A DNA stretch of 64,000 nucleotides from Streptomyces pinistramenti (lineage in GTDB: Bacteria > Actinomycetota > Actinomycetes > Streptomycetales > Streptomycetaceae), in NCBI RefSeq assembly GCF_020564935.1, contig NZ_JAJCXB010000002.1:124001-188000 (forward strand), in the 5' to 3' direction. A program made the position numbers and the translations under genes. Positions 17,560 to 26,309 of the stretch are shown here, in pieces. Position 1 is the first letter of the stretch; each line of letters begins with the position of its first letter. The notes below the pieces were generated by a model. That model saw only the letters and a program-made list of their open reading frames with translations, had not been told where the DNA came from and did no database searches.

Positions 17560-18954
17560 GTGCTTCGTGTCGCAGTGATCGGTTCCGGGCCGAGCGGTGT
17601 CTACACCGCCCAGTCCCTGATCGAGCAGCAGGCCGTACCGGACATCGAGGTATGCGTCCTCGACCGGCTGCCGTGCCCGTACGGCCTGGTCCGCTACGGC
17701 GTGGCTCCGGACCACGAGAAGATCAAATCGCTGCAGGGCACGCTGCGGAACGTGCTGGAACATCCCCGGGTGCGTTTCCTGGGGAATGTGGAGGTGGGCG
17801 CCGGAGGCGTGACGCCTGAGCAGCTGCGGGAGATCTTCCACGCGGTGGTCTTCTGTGTGGGCGCCGCCGCCGACCGGCGGCTCGGCATCCCCGGTGAGGG
17901 CCTGCCCGGCAGCCATGCGGCGACCGATTTCGTCTCCTGGTACAGCGCCCATCCGGACGCCGCGGAGACCCGCTTCGCGCTGACCGCACGGTCGGCGGTG
18001 GTCGTCGGCGTGGGGAATGTGGCGGTGGACGTGGCACGGATCCTGGCGCGCGGCGCCACCGACCTCGCCGGTACGGACATGCCGCAGAACGCCTTGCGGA
18101 CGCTCGCAGGGAGCCGTGTGACGGACATCTGGATGGTCGGCCGCCGAGGGCCCTCCCAGGCCAGGTTCACCACCAAGGAGCTGCGGGAGCTGGGCGCGCT
18201 GCCGGGCGCCGAGGTCCGTGTGGACGTCGCCGAGCTGGCGCTGGATCCCGGGTTCCGCGATCCCGGTGCGCTGCCGGCCGCGGTCCGCCGCAATGTGGAG
18301 GTGCTCCGCGGCTGGTCACAGGGGACCGGGCCGGCGGATGGCGCGGCTGCGCGGCCCGGCGTACCGCGGCGGCGGATCCGTCTGCGGTTCTTCCTGCGTC
18401 CCGTCGAGGTGCTGGGTGACGCCGTCACGGGCGTGCGCGCCGTCCGCTTCGAGCGGACCGCGCCGGACGGGCACGGCGGGGTGACCGGCACCGGCGCGTA
18501 CGAGGACATCGCTGCGCAGGTGGTGCTGCGTTCGGTCGGTTACCGGGGGACGCCGCAGCCGGGGCTGCCGTTCGACGAGGCGAGCGGGACCGTCCCGCAC
18601 CGGGAGGGCAGGGTGCTGCGCGACGGCGTACCGTGCCCCGGTGTGTATGTGGCGGGCTGGATCAAGCGGGGCCCGACCGGGGTCATCGGCACCAACCGGC
18701 CGTGCGCGAAGCAGACCGCGGCGGCCCTGCTGGAGGACGCGGGCGCGCTCGCCGTGCGTACGGTGGCCAACGATCCGGTGGCCGCGCTGCGGCGGGCGGG
18801 GCAGGACCCGGTCCCCTGGTCCGGCTGGTTGCGCATCGAGGCGGCGGAGGCCGCGCTCGGCCGGCGGCTGGGGCGCGGCAGCGTCAAACTGGCGGACTGG
18901 GAGGGCCTGTTGGCGGCGGCGCGCACGGACGACGGCGGGGCCGCGGTGCGGTGA
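17560..18954 (+). CDS. FAD-dependent ferredoxin-NADP+ reductase (FprA/adrenodoxin reductase type)
   Basis: 464 residues from a GTG start. FAD motif VAVIGSGPSGVYTAQ at residues 4-18, NADP motif VVGVGNVAVDVARIL near 147-161, and the C-terminal GWIKRGPTGVIGTNRPCA loop are all those of the adrenodoxin-reductase family (mycobacterial FprA is about 456 residues). It passes electrons from NADPH to ferredoxins, typically to feed cytochromes P450; no P450 or ferredoxin gene is in the window. The enzyme looks complete. Confidence 0.93.
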   Translation: MLRVAVIGSGPSGVYTAQSLIEQQAVPDIEVCVLDRLPCPYGLVRYGVAPDHEKIKSLQGTLRNVLEHPRVRFLGNVEVGAGGVTPEQLREIFHAVVFCVGAAADRRLGIPGEGLPGSHAATDFVSWYSAHPDAAETRFALTARSAVVVGVGNVAVDVARILARGATDLAGTDMPQNALRTLAGSRVTDIWMVGRRGPSQARFTTKELRELGALPGAEVRVDVAELALDPGFRDPGALPAAVRRNVEVLRGWSQGTGPADGAAARPGVPRRRIRLRFFLRPVEVLGDAVTGVRAVRFERTAPDGHGGVTGTGAYEDIAAQVVLRSVGYRGTPQPGLPFDEASGTVPHREGRVLRDGVPCPGVYVAGWIKRGPTGVIGTNRPCAKQTAAALLEDAGALAVRTVANDPVAALRRAGQDPVPWSGWLRIEAAEAALGRRLGRGSVKLADWEGLLAAARTDDGGAAVR

Positions 18955-18981
18955 GACGCGCGGGCCCGGGTGTCCTGCGGG

Positions 18982-19374
18982 TCAGCCCGAGTGTCCCGTG
19001 GGGCAGGTGTTGCCCAGGCGTTCGGCCTGGAGGTCGGCCGCCCGGAGGATGCCGTCGATCAGGCCGGGGAAGAGGTCGTCGAGGTCCGTGCGGCGGAGCG
19101 CGTTCATCTTGGCGGTGCCCCGGTAGATCTGCTGGATGACGCCGTGTTCGCGCAGCACGCGGAAGTGGTGGGTACAGGTGGACTTGCTCACCGGCAGCTC
19201 GGTGTCCGCGCAGTTCAGCTCGCCGTCGGCGGCGGCCAGCCGGCAGACGATCCGCAGCCGCATCGGGTCGGCGAGCGCGTGGAGCACATCGGCCAGCCGG
19301 ATGGCCTCGCGGCGGGGGTGCTCCAGCACCCGCGAGCCGCTCGGGACGCCGGCAGGCGTCGTATCGGTCTGCAT
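18982..19374 (-). CDS. ArsR/SmtB-family repressor
   Basis: 130 residues. Winged helix at about 25-105: LADVLHALADPMRLRIVCRL, CADTELPVSKSTCTHHFRVL and a wing VIQQIYRGTAKMNAL. No ELCVCDL-type metal box is present, so it probably senses something other than a metal. In many actinobacteria an ArsR protein of this kind lies beside a gene for an NADH:flavin oxidoreductase (Old Yellow Enzyme). Here that enzyme is 15 kb away at 35021 but its promoter carries the same operator as this gene's promoter, so the link persists (inference from the shared site). Confidence 0.88.
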   Translation of the reverse strand: MQTDTTPAGVPSGSRVLEHPRREAIRLADVLHALADPMRLRIVCRLAAADGELNCADTELPVSKSTCTHHFRVLREHGVIQQIYRGTAKMNALRRTDLDDLFPGLIDGILRAADLQAERLGNTCPTGHSG

Positions 19375-19744
19375 GGCGGCTCCTGACGTGCGGCTACGAG
19401 GTTCTGCGGGCCGGATCGGTCCGCACCCGTCTCCATTGTACGAGGAGCATCGTAGTTCGGAGTCCGCTGCCCTGCGGTGCCCGTGAACCGCGACTCGCGG
19501 CGGGCCCGGCCCGGTGGGCGGCGAGTCGTCTGCCGCTTGGCGTCCGGTGAAGGGCGAGGCCCCGTCCCGTATCGCTCTGTCCGACGCGCGCGGGCGGGGC
19601 TGGGCGGGCTGTGAGACAACGGAAGGGGGATACCGGCGGACGTGCGCGAACGAGGGGTGATGACGTGGTGGTCAGCTCGCACAGTGGACGGCCGGCGGTC
19701 GGGCCCGAGCGCCGGGGCGCGGCGCGGCCGTGCGGGGGTGCGTC
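19375..19744. other. 370-bp intergenic region between arsR and the HhH gene
   Basis: Apart from the ArsR operator at its left end, nothing distinct is seen. It must contain the plus-strand promoter for the HhH protein gene. Confidence 0.4.
19435..19454 (-). promoter_or_regulatory. arsR promoter with ArsR operator
   Basis: TACGAGGAGCATCGTA at 19439-19454 is an inverted repeat TACGA-N6-TCGTA. It directly abuts a -10-like TACAAT on the minus strand (19440-19435), lying in the spacer of the arsR promoter. The same site is found at 34920-34935. Confidence 0.75.
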
Positions 19745-20398
19745 ATGAGCGGGGCCGGGCACCAGGCCGTGGCCCGCCGCCTCACGGAGCGGCACGGCAG
19801 GACGTACGCGGTGGATGCGGGCATCCGCATGAAGGACACCCCGCAGCCCCTTTACCAGCTGCTGGTGCTGTCGTCCCTGCTCAGCGCCCGAATCCGGGCG
19901 TCGGTCGCGGTGTCGGCCGCGCGGCAGCTGTTCGCGGCGGGATTGCGGGCGCCGGGGTCGATGGCGTCGGCCACCTGGCAGCAGCGCGTCGACGCGCTCG
20001 GCGAGGGCGGCTACCGGCGCTACGACGAGCGCACGGCGACCCAGCTCGGCACCGGTGCCGAGCTGTTGCGGGACGGGTACCGGGGCGATCTGCGGCGGAT
20101 GCGGGACGCGGTGGACGGCGACCGCGCGGCGCTGCGCGGGGCGTTGCAGGAGGTGCCGGGGATCGGTCCCGCGGGGTCCGCCATCTTCCTCCGTGAAGTG
20201 CAGGGTGTATGGCAGGAGTTCGCGCCGTTCCTCGATGAGAAGGCCCTCCGGGGCGCCGGGCGGCTGGGGCTGCCCGAGGACCCCGCGAAGCTGGCCGGGC
20301 TGGTGGGTGCCGGGGAGATCGCGGGGTTCGCGGCCGGGCTCGTCCGGGCGGCACTGGACCAGCACGTGGTGGATGACGTGCGGGAGGCGAGCGGTTGA
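19745..20398 (+). CDS. HhH-GPD-type DNA-repair-like protein (endonuclease III fold, atypical)
   Basis: 217 residues from the ATG giving MSGAGHQAVARRL. Residues 20-60 (LYQLLVLSSLLSARIRASVA) align with the start of the HhH-GPD glycosylase domain. A helix-hairpin-helix is clear near 140: LQEVPGIGPAGSAIFLREVQ. In endonuclease III the hairpin is followed by a catalytic Lys and, later, an Asp; here the Lys position holds Ala/Gly and no V-D-x-H-V motif follows. No FeS cysteine cluster is present. It is therefore a member of the fold with doubtful glycosylase activity. Confidence 0.7.
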   Translation: MSGAGHQAVARRLTERHGRTYAVDAGIRMKDTPQPLYQLLVLSSLLSARIRASVAVSAARQLFAAGLRAPGSMASATWQQRVDALGEGGYRRYDERTATQLGTGAELLRDGYRGDLRRMRDAVDGDRAALRGALQEVPGIGPAGSAIFLREVQGVWQEFAPFLDEKALRGAGRLGLPEDPAKLAGLVGAGEIAGFAAGLVRAALDQHVVDDVREASG

Positions 20399-20435
20399 GG
20401 CGTGCGGACACGGCGCCGGCAGGGGCTCGTCTCCG

Positions 20436-22826
20436 TCAGCCGTCCCAGGTCCACTCGACGACCTCCGGCAGGTCCGTACCGTGCTCCCGGATCCAGGCGT
20501 GGTGCCGGGTGCGGACGTCGGCCATGGCCTGGCGGACGGCGATGGCGCGGCCGCCGAGGCCCGGCACCCGGTCGACGGCGTCCATCACCAGCCGGTACCG
20601 GTCGAGGTCGTTGCGGACCACCATGTCGAAGGGTGTGGTCGTCGTGCCCTCCTCCTTGTAGCCGCGCACATGCAGCTGCTCGTGCCCGGAGCGCCGGTAG
20701 GTGAGCCGGTGGATCAGCCAGGGGTAGCCGTGGTAGGCGAAGATGACCGGTGTGTCGCGGGTGAAGACGGCGTCGTACTCGAAGTCCGGCATGCCGTGCG
20801 GGTGTTCGTCGTGCGGCAGCAGGCGCGCCAGGTCCACGACGTTGACGACCCGGACCGCGAGATCCGGAAGGTGCCGGCGCAGCAGGGACGCGGCGGCGAG
20901 GGTCTCCTGGGTGGGCACGTCGCCGGCGCAGGCCAGGACGACGTCGGGGTCACGGCTGCCGTTCTCCGTACCGGCCCATTCCCAGACGCCGACGCCGCGC
21001 GCGCAGTGCGCACGGGCCTCGTCCAGCGACAGCCAGTCGAAGCTCGGCTGTTTGCCCGCCACGATCACATTGACGTAGTCGCGGGAGCGCAGCGCATGAT
21101 CGGCCACGGACAGCAGGGTGTTGGCGTCCGGCGGCAGGTAGACGCGGACGACTTCGGGGCTCTTGTTCAGGACGTGGTCGACGAAGCCGGGGTCCTGGTG
21201 GGAGAAGCCGTTGTGGTCCTGGCGCCACACGTGCGAGGTGAGCAGGTAGTTGAGGGAGGCGATGGGGCGGCGCCAGGGCAGCCGACGGGCGGTCTTGAGC
21301 CATTTGATGTGCTGGTTGACCATCGAGTCGACGATGTGCGCGAAGGCCTCGTAACTGGCGAAGAGACCGTGCCTGCCGGTCAGGAGATAGCCCTCAAGCT
21401 ACCCTTGGCACAGGTGCTCCGAAAGCACCTCCATGACCCGCCCGTCCCGGGACAGGTGCTCGTCGGACGCGAGGAATTCGGCCTGCCATGCCTTGCCGGT
21501 GGCTTCGTACAGCGCCTCCAGCCGGTTCGACGCGGTCTCGTCCGGGCCGACGACGCGGAAGTCGCGCCGCCCGGCGGTCGCCGCCATCACGCGCTCCAGG
21601 AGGCCGCAGAGCACCCGGGTCGGTTCGTGCAGCTCCTTACCGGGGGCGTCGACGCGCACCGCGTGGCGTTCCAGCGGCGGGATCGGCAGGTCGCGTACGA
21701 GCAGGCCGCCGTTGGCGTGCGGGGACGCGCCGAGCCGGCGGTTGCCGTCCGGCACGCAGGCGAGCACCTCCGGCCGCGGCCGGCCCTCGGCGTCGAAGAG
21801 TTCCTCCGGCCGGTAGGACCGCAGCCATGCCTCCAGCTGCCGCAGATGGCCGACGTCCTCACGGACGTCGGACAGCGGGACCTGGTGGGCGCGCCAGGTG
21901 CCTTCGACGGGCCTCCCGTCGACCTCGTGCGGGCCGGTCCACCCCTTGGGCGTACGGAGCACGATCATGGGCCAGCGGGGGCGGTCGGTCGCCCCTTCCT
22001 TGCGGGCGCGGCGCTGTGCGCGAGCGATGCGATCCAGGGCACGGTCCATGGCTGCGGCCATCGCGCGGTGGACCGTCTCGGGGTCGTCGCCGGTGACGTG
22101 GATCGGCTCGTGGCCCACGCCGCGCAGCAGTGCGTCGAGTTCGTCCTCGGGGATACGGGCGAGGACCGCGGGGTTGGCGATCTTGTAGCCGTTGAGGTGC
22201 AGGATCGGCAGCACGGCGCCGTCGTGCACCGGGTCGAGGAACTTGTCGGCGTGCCAGGATGCCGCGAGCGGACCCGTCTCGGCCTCGCCGTCACCGATCA
22301 CGCAGGCCACGAGCAGTCCGGGGTTGTCGAACGCCGCGCCGTACGCATGGGCGAGGGAATAGCCGAGTTCGCCACCTTCATGGATCGATCCGGGCGTCTC
22401 GGGGGCGACGTGGCTGGGCACCCCGCCGGGGAACGAGAACTGCCGGAACAGCTCCGCCATGCCCGCCCCGTCCCGGCTCACGTCCGGGTAGGTCTCCGTG
22501 TAGGTCCCGTCCAGCCAGGAGTTCGCCAGCACGGCCGGACCGCCGTGCCCCGGCCCCCAGACGCACAGGGCGTCCAGACCACGGGCCTTGATGACGCGGT
22601 TGAGGTGCGTGTGCACGAGGTTGAGCCCGGGCGACGTGCCCCAGTGGCCGAGCAGCCGCGGCTTGATGTGGTCCGGGCGCAGCGGCTCCTGGAGGAGGGG
22701 GTTGGCTCTCAGGTAGATCTGCCCGGCGGCAAGGTAGTTGGCCGCTCGCCAGTGCGCCTGCAACTCCCCCAGTTCCTCGGGGGCGAGGACACTCGCCACG
22801 GTGGCTTTCTCCTGTGGGGTGGGCAT
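20436..22826 (-). pseudogene. xfp: Phosphoketolase interrupted by one in-frame amber codon
   Basis: One continuous frame of 796 codons, the normal length of xylulose-5-P/fructose-6-P phosphoketolase, is broken only at codon 476. The sequence there reads [29 protein letters not shown], and the family has Trp (TGG) at this place. Everything else is kept: [19 protein letters not shown] (thiamine diphosphate motif), [17 protein letters not shown] and [20 protein letters not shown]. The enzyme would cleave sugar phosphates to acetyl phosphate. The start has AGGAG 9 bases upstream. It is either a very young nonsense allele, a readthrough case or a base-call error. As written it makes a 475-residue N-terminal piece, with an internal ATG at 21323 that could start the C-terminal half. 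Confidence 0.92.
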
Positions 22827-22840
22827 AGGAGGAATCTCCT

Positions 22841-22854
22841 GGGGGGGGGGGGGG
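22841..22854. repeat. 14-base G homopolymer in the phosphoketolase leader
   Basis: Fourteen consecutive G (C on the sense strand) lie just upstream of the ribosome site of the phosphoketolase gene. Tracts of this length slip readily and are also hard to sequence. Confidence 0.9.
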
Positions 22855-23649
22855 TGGGGCTCCGGAGGCGGTGGTTGGTGGTCGGTGGAGGTGTGCCGAG
22901 TGGGGGACGGTCAGAGAGTGTGTGGTGCCGGAAGGAGTTTCTGCTCTGTCCGACAGGAGAACGGTTCCTGATGGCGCTCCTGTTGGCTGCCGCCGATTTG
23001 CACCTGGGCGACCTTGGTGAAGGCCGTTTCGGTGAAACCCTCCTCGGTGCGGGCGTGTACTCCTTCCACGAACGTGTCGGCGTCGTCGCCGCAGGGGACG
23101 GCATCAGCGACGCATGGTCGACGTATCGGCGACGTCCTTCCAGCCGTACGAACCGGGTAGCCTCGCCGAATCCGGCGACATGGGACGCGCCCTTCATCGG
23201 CCTCCGGATTCGCGGCGGGTCCGGCTCGGCACCCGTTCCGCACCGGCTCGTTCCACACCCGTCCTTCCGCCGCGCGGCGTTCGCGGGCTACCCGTGAGCC
23301 TTGTGGTGAAGTCCGGCCGTCGGCGGCACCACGAGCCCGCTCGTCGGCCCGGGGCGGAGTCCGGGCGGCTGTCCAGCCGACGCCTGCGCCCGTCCAGCCG
23401 TCCTTGCTTCCGGCCGTCCGTTCCACCCTGTGCCACGCGGATCGTGGCCACAACTCGGACGGGGCGTGGTCTCCGTACCTGCCCCGCGGCGTCGGAACGG
23501 AGAGGGCGGCACGGGTCCGTTGGGAGCGGAGGGCCCGGCATCGCTGCGGAGCACCGGTCGGCGCGGGCAGGGTGATCCGTCCCGGCCCCGGCCGCCCGTC
23601 CGACTCATCCGCCCCGTCCGGCTGGTCCGCCCCGTCCCGTCCGTCCGGC
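22855..23649. other. About 0.8-kb gap with no recognisable gene
   Basis: Several long open frames exist but their translations are Arg/Pro/Gly-rich or unfamiliar. One minus-strand stretch near 22940-23110 (DDADTFVEGVHARTEEGFTE, then AFTKVAQVQIGGSQQ) is less biased and might be the relic of a small protein; I cannot name it. The phosphoketolase promoter must be at the left end. Confidence 0.4.
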
Positions 23650-23844
23650 TCAGTCGGGAGGCTCGGGCGCACCAGGTTCCGGTTCCCGTTCCGGGTCGTG
23701 GTCCGGTCGAGGTCCGGGTTCCCTGCCGGGCTGCTGGTCCGGCTCAGGGGGTTGTGGCCCCCGGGGCTGGGGTTCGCGGGGAATGGGGCCCGGTCCGCTG
23801 GGCACGGGGGCCGGCCCTCCGGGAGACGGTTCGGTGGTCATCAT
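23650..23844 (-). CDS. Small proline/glutamate-rich protein
   Basis: 64 residues from ATG-ATG, preceded by a strong ggaggaaggaag ribosome site. The protein is almost wholly Pro, Gly, Glu, Arg and Asp (for example GPGPIPREPQPRGPQPPEPD), so it should be disordered. Short proteins of this style are common in Streptomyces and unassigned. The strong ribosome site is the main support. Confidence 0.55.
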   Translation of the reverse strand: MMTTEPSPGGPAPVPSGPGPIPREPQPRGPQPPEPDQQPGREPGPRPDHDPEREPEPGAPEPPD

Positions 23845-24248
23845 TCTTCCTTCCTCCCTGCGATACCTCGCGGCTTCGCGGCCGTCGACCCCTATCACGG
23901 AGCCACTCACCACGCCGCTCGCACGTGCCCGAAGCGGTTCAGCACGCAGGGTGTTTCAGCGGGCCGTCCCTCCCGGTTTCCCGGTGCCCGGCGATCCACA
24001 CGTCACGTACACGGGGCATCTCGGCTCCGCCCCCTCATGCCCGGCCCGACGATCCGCATCCCGCGGCCCGGCCCCGCACGGCGTCTCCCCACATGCTCCG
24101 GTCTCCCCCTCCCCTCCCCACCTCTCGCCGCCGGCCACCCGCGACCGCTGCCCCCGCCCCGCCCGCACCACGACCTCCCCACTACGGTCCACGCCACGCC
24201 CCCGCACGCCTGGGCTTAAGATCTCGCCGAACGGGTACCCCGGCCCGC
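23845..24248. other. 400-bp gap upstream of ligD polymerase gene
   Basis: Nothing recognisable. The sequence is C-rich on the plus strand (runs of cccctcccc) and carries no clear hairpin. Promoters for the flanking divergent genes are expected here. Confidence 0.4.
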
Positions 24249-25163
24249 ATGAGCAACACGGAGAGCGTGCGGGCGGGTCGCCGCACGGTGGAGATCCACC
24301 GGCCGGAGAAGGTGCTGTTCCCCGACGACGGCTTCACCAAGGCCGATCTCATCGGCTACTACCGGCAAGTGGCGACGTACATGCTCCCTCACCTGCGGGG
24401 CAGGCCACTGATGCTGGAGCGCCTTCCCGAGGGGCTTGGCGGTCCGCACTTCATGCAGAAAGACACCCCCGATCACTACCCGGACTGGATCCGGCGGGCC
24501 GAGGTCGGCAAGGAAGGCGGCACGGTCACCCACACCGTCTGCGACAGCACGGCCGCTCTGCTGTTCCTCGCCGACCAGGCATGCATCACCCTGCACCGCT
24601 GGCCCGCTCGCGCCGACCGCCCGCGGCGCCCGGACCGGCTGATCTTCGATCTGGACCCGCCGGGTACCGACTTCGAGCCGGTCCGCCACGCCGCCCGGCA
24701 GGTCCGCGCTCTCCTCGAAGAACTCTGCCTGCCGGCCACCCTGATGACGACCGGATCCAAGGGACTGCACATCACGGTCCCGCTCACCGGCAACGCGGAC
24801 TTCGACACCTCCCGACTCCTCGCGAAGGACATGGCCGACGTGCTCGCGCAGCGCCACCCCGAGCACCTCACCACCGCGGTACGCAAGGACGCCCGCGGCG
24901 GCCGCCTCTATCTCGACATGCAGCGCAACAGCTACGCGCAGACCGCCGTCGCGCCCTGGTCCGTACGGGCGAAGCCGGGCGGTCCCATCGCCACCCCGAT
25001 CACCTGGGATCTGCTCGACGATCCCGAACTCACCCCCCGGAGCTGGTCGTTGAAGGACGTGGACGCGGTGCTGGCACAGGCCCGCTCCGATCCCTGGACG
25101 GGTGTGCTCCGCCACGGGCGTTCTCTGCGCACCGCCCGTAAGCGACTCGACGCGTTGCGCTGA
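24249..25163 (+). CDS. ligD: LigD-type polymerase/primase domain protein (NHEJ)
   Basis: 304 residues, the stand-alone polymerase module of bacterial LigD. Visible motifs are KVLFPDDGFTKADLIGYYRQ, the catalytic pair in LIFDLDPPGTDF (D-x-D), STRLLAK-like TSRLLAKDMADVLA, and GRLYLDMQRNSYAQTAVAPW with the third Asp. The family end WSLKDVDAVLAQ is present, so it is complete. It adds ribo- or deoxynucleotides during end joining with Ku. In Streptomyces the polymerase, ligase and phosphoesterase parts are usually separate genes; the phosphoesterase part is at 33673 in this window, while Ku and the ligase are not here. Confidence 0.93.
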   Translation: MSNTESVRAGRRTVEIHRPEKVLFPDDGFTKADLIGYYRQVATYMLPHLRGRPLMLERLPEGLGGPHFMQKDTPDHYPDWIRRAEVGKEGGTVTHTVCDSTAALLFLADQACITLHRWPARADRPRRPDRLIFDLDPPGTDFEPVRHAARQVRALLEELCLPATLMTTGSKGLHITVPLTGNADFDTSRLLAKDMADVLAQRHPEHLTTAVRKDARGGRLYLDMQRNSYAQTAVAPWSVRAKPGGPIATPITWDLLDDPELTPRSWSLKDVDAVLAQARSDPWTGVLRHGRSLRTARKRLDALR

Positions 25164-25184
25164 CGGCGCCGCGCCCGCCCCCTC

Positions 25185-26111
25185 TCACACTCCGCAGCCC
25201 TCGCCCGAGCCGTCCGTTGCGGGAGCCGGCAGGCCCATCGGGTTCGGGAACGGCAGGGTGCCGGCGGCCAGGACGCGATGAGCCACGGGTCTCAGCTCAC
25301 GCAAGAGCCGGTCGGCTTCGGCCTCCGGGAGCGGGCGCAGCAGCCGTGCCGCGAGCCGGTTCGTCGAATCCTCGATCCGGGCCCGCTCCGCCGCGCCACG
25401 TCCCGTCGCGCCGCCCTGCCCGTCCACCAGGCCGCGGGACCGCAGCCGTTCCTCCGCCGCCGCCCACTCCTCCTCGCTCCACCCGCGGTCCTGCCGCATG
25501 GTGTCCCTGGGCACCCTGCCGCAGGCGACGGCGAGCACCAGCGCCTCGCATCCGTCCAAGCCGTGGTCGGCGAGCACGGCCAGATGCGCGTCACCTCTGA
25601 ACTCGCGTAGCGCAGTGGCCAGTTGCCACAGCGCTTCCACCGGGTCGGCGCGGTCGCACAGTGGGCGGTTCGCCGCGAACAGCGGGCGGGCGAGGGCCGG
25701 CGCGTCCTCCACCATCGTCCGGAGTGCGGGCGTCACCCGGCCCGCGGATGCCTCGACCGCCGGGTCGATCGCGCGCAGGGCGCCGGCCGCGCTACGGGCC
25801 CGCGCATCCAGGACACGCGCAGGGGCAACCGACTGCCAGGCCGCGGGCAGGGAGCGGGCGAGCATTCCGGGGGCGAAGACTCCGAGTATCGCCGTGGCGA
25901 GCGTGGCGTCCACGGCGCCCAGCGGGGCCGTGCGGGCGGCGAAGTACCCCATCCAGAAGCCCTTGAGGCCGATGGCCCTGCCCAGGCCCCGGCAGCCCTC
26001 GTCGAAGTAACTGACCGCGTGCAGCGGCTCGGTCAGCAGCCACAGTGCCCGCGCCGTCTGCCGCGGCACCTGCGCGTGACCGTCCTCTTGCCTCTGCGCT
26101 TGCCCTTGCAC
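25185..26111 (-). CDS. SCO6745-like helix-turn-helix protein
   Basis: 308 residues from a GTG. Conserved features of the family I recall as SCO6745/SalK-like: ARALWLLTEPLHAVSYF, KGFWMGYFAARTAPLGA, then a winged-helix-like C-terminal half with GWSEEEWAAAEERLRSRGL. No enzymatic signature is seen. These proteins are frequent in Streptomyces; a regulatory role is assumed but unproven. Convergent with the LigD polymerase gene, 21 bases apart. Confidence 0.75.
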   Translation of the reverse strand: MQGQAQRQEDGHAQVPRQTARALWLLTEPLHAVSYFDEGCRGLGRAIGLKGFWMGYFAARTAPLGAVDATLATAILGVFAPGMLARSLPAAWQSVAPARVLDARARSAAGALRAIDPAVEASAGRVTPALRTMVEDAPALARPLFAANRPLCDRADPVEALWQLATALREFRGDAHLAVLADHGLDGCEALVLAVACGRVPRDTMRQDRGWSEEEWAAAEERLRSRGLVDGQGGATGRGAAERARIEDSTNRLAARLLRPLPEAEADRLLRELRPVAHRVLAAGTLPFPNPMGLPAPATDGSGEGCGV

Positions 26112-26309
26112 GATTCCCCCGCCTCCCTGCTGATGTGCGTCTTCGCAGCTCCATCGCCTCGCACGTTACCGTCGCGTACATCGCCGCCGGAACAGGTACC
26201 GGCGAAGGTCAGGGCAGACTCGGGGATCGCCCTGAGACAGCGGCGGTTCGGGCGGGCGCGATGCCAGGGAATTTTCCGGGCGCCGAGGGGAACTCGCCGC
26301 CCCGCCCGG

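Noticed and set aside
20055-23297. 1080-codon plus-strand frame opposite the phosphoketolase
   Set aside because: It is the mirror of the phosphoketolase coding strand; no domains.
22911-23672. 253-codon minus-strand frame
   Set aside because: Mostly Arg/Gly/Asp-rich; one less biased stretch is noted but no family could be named.
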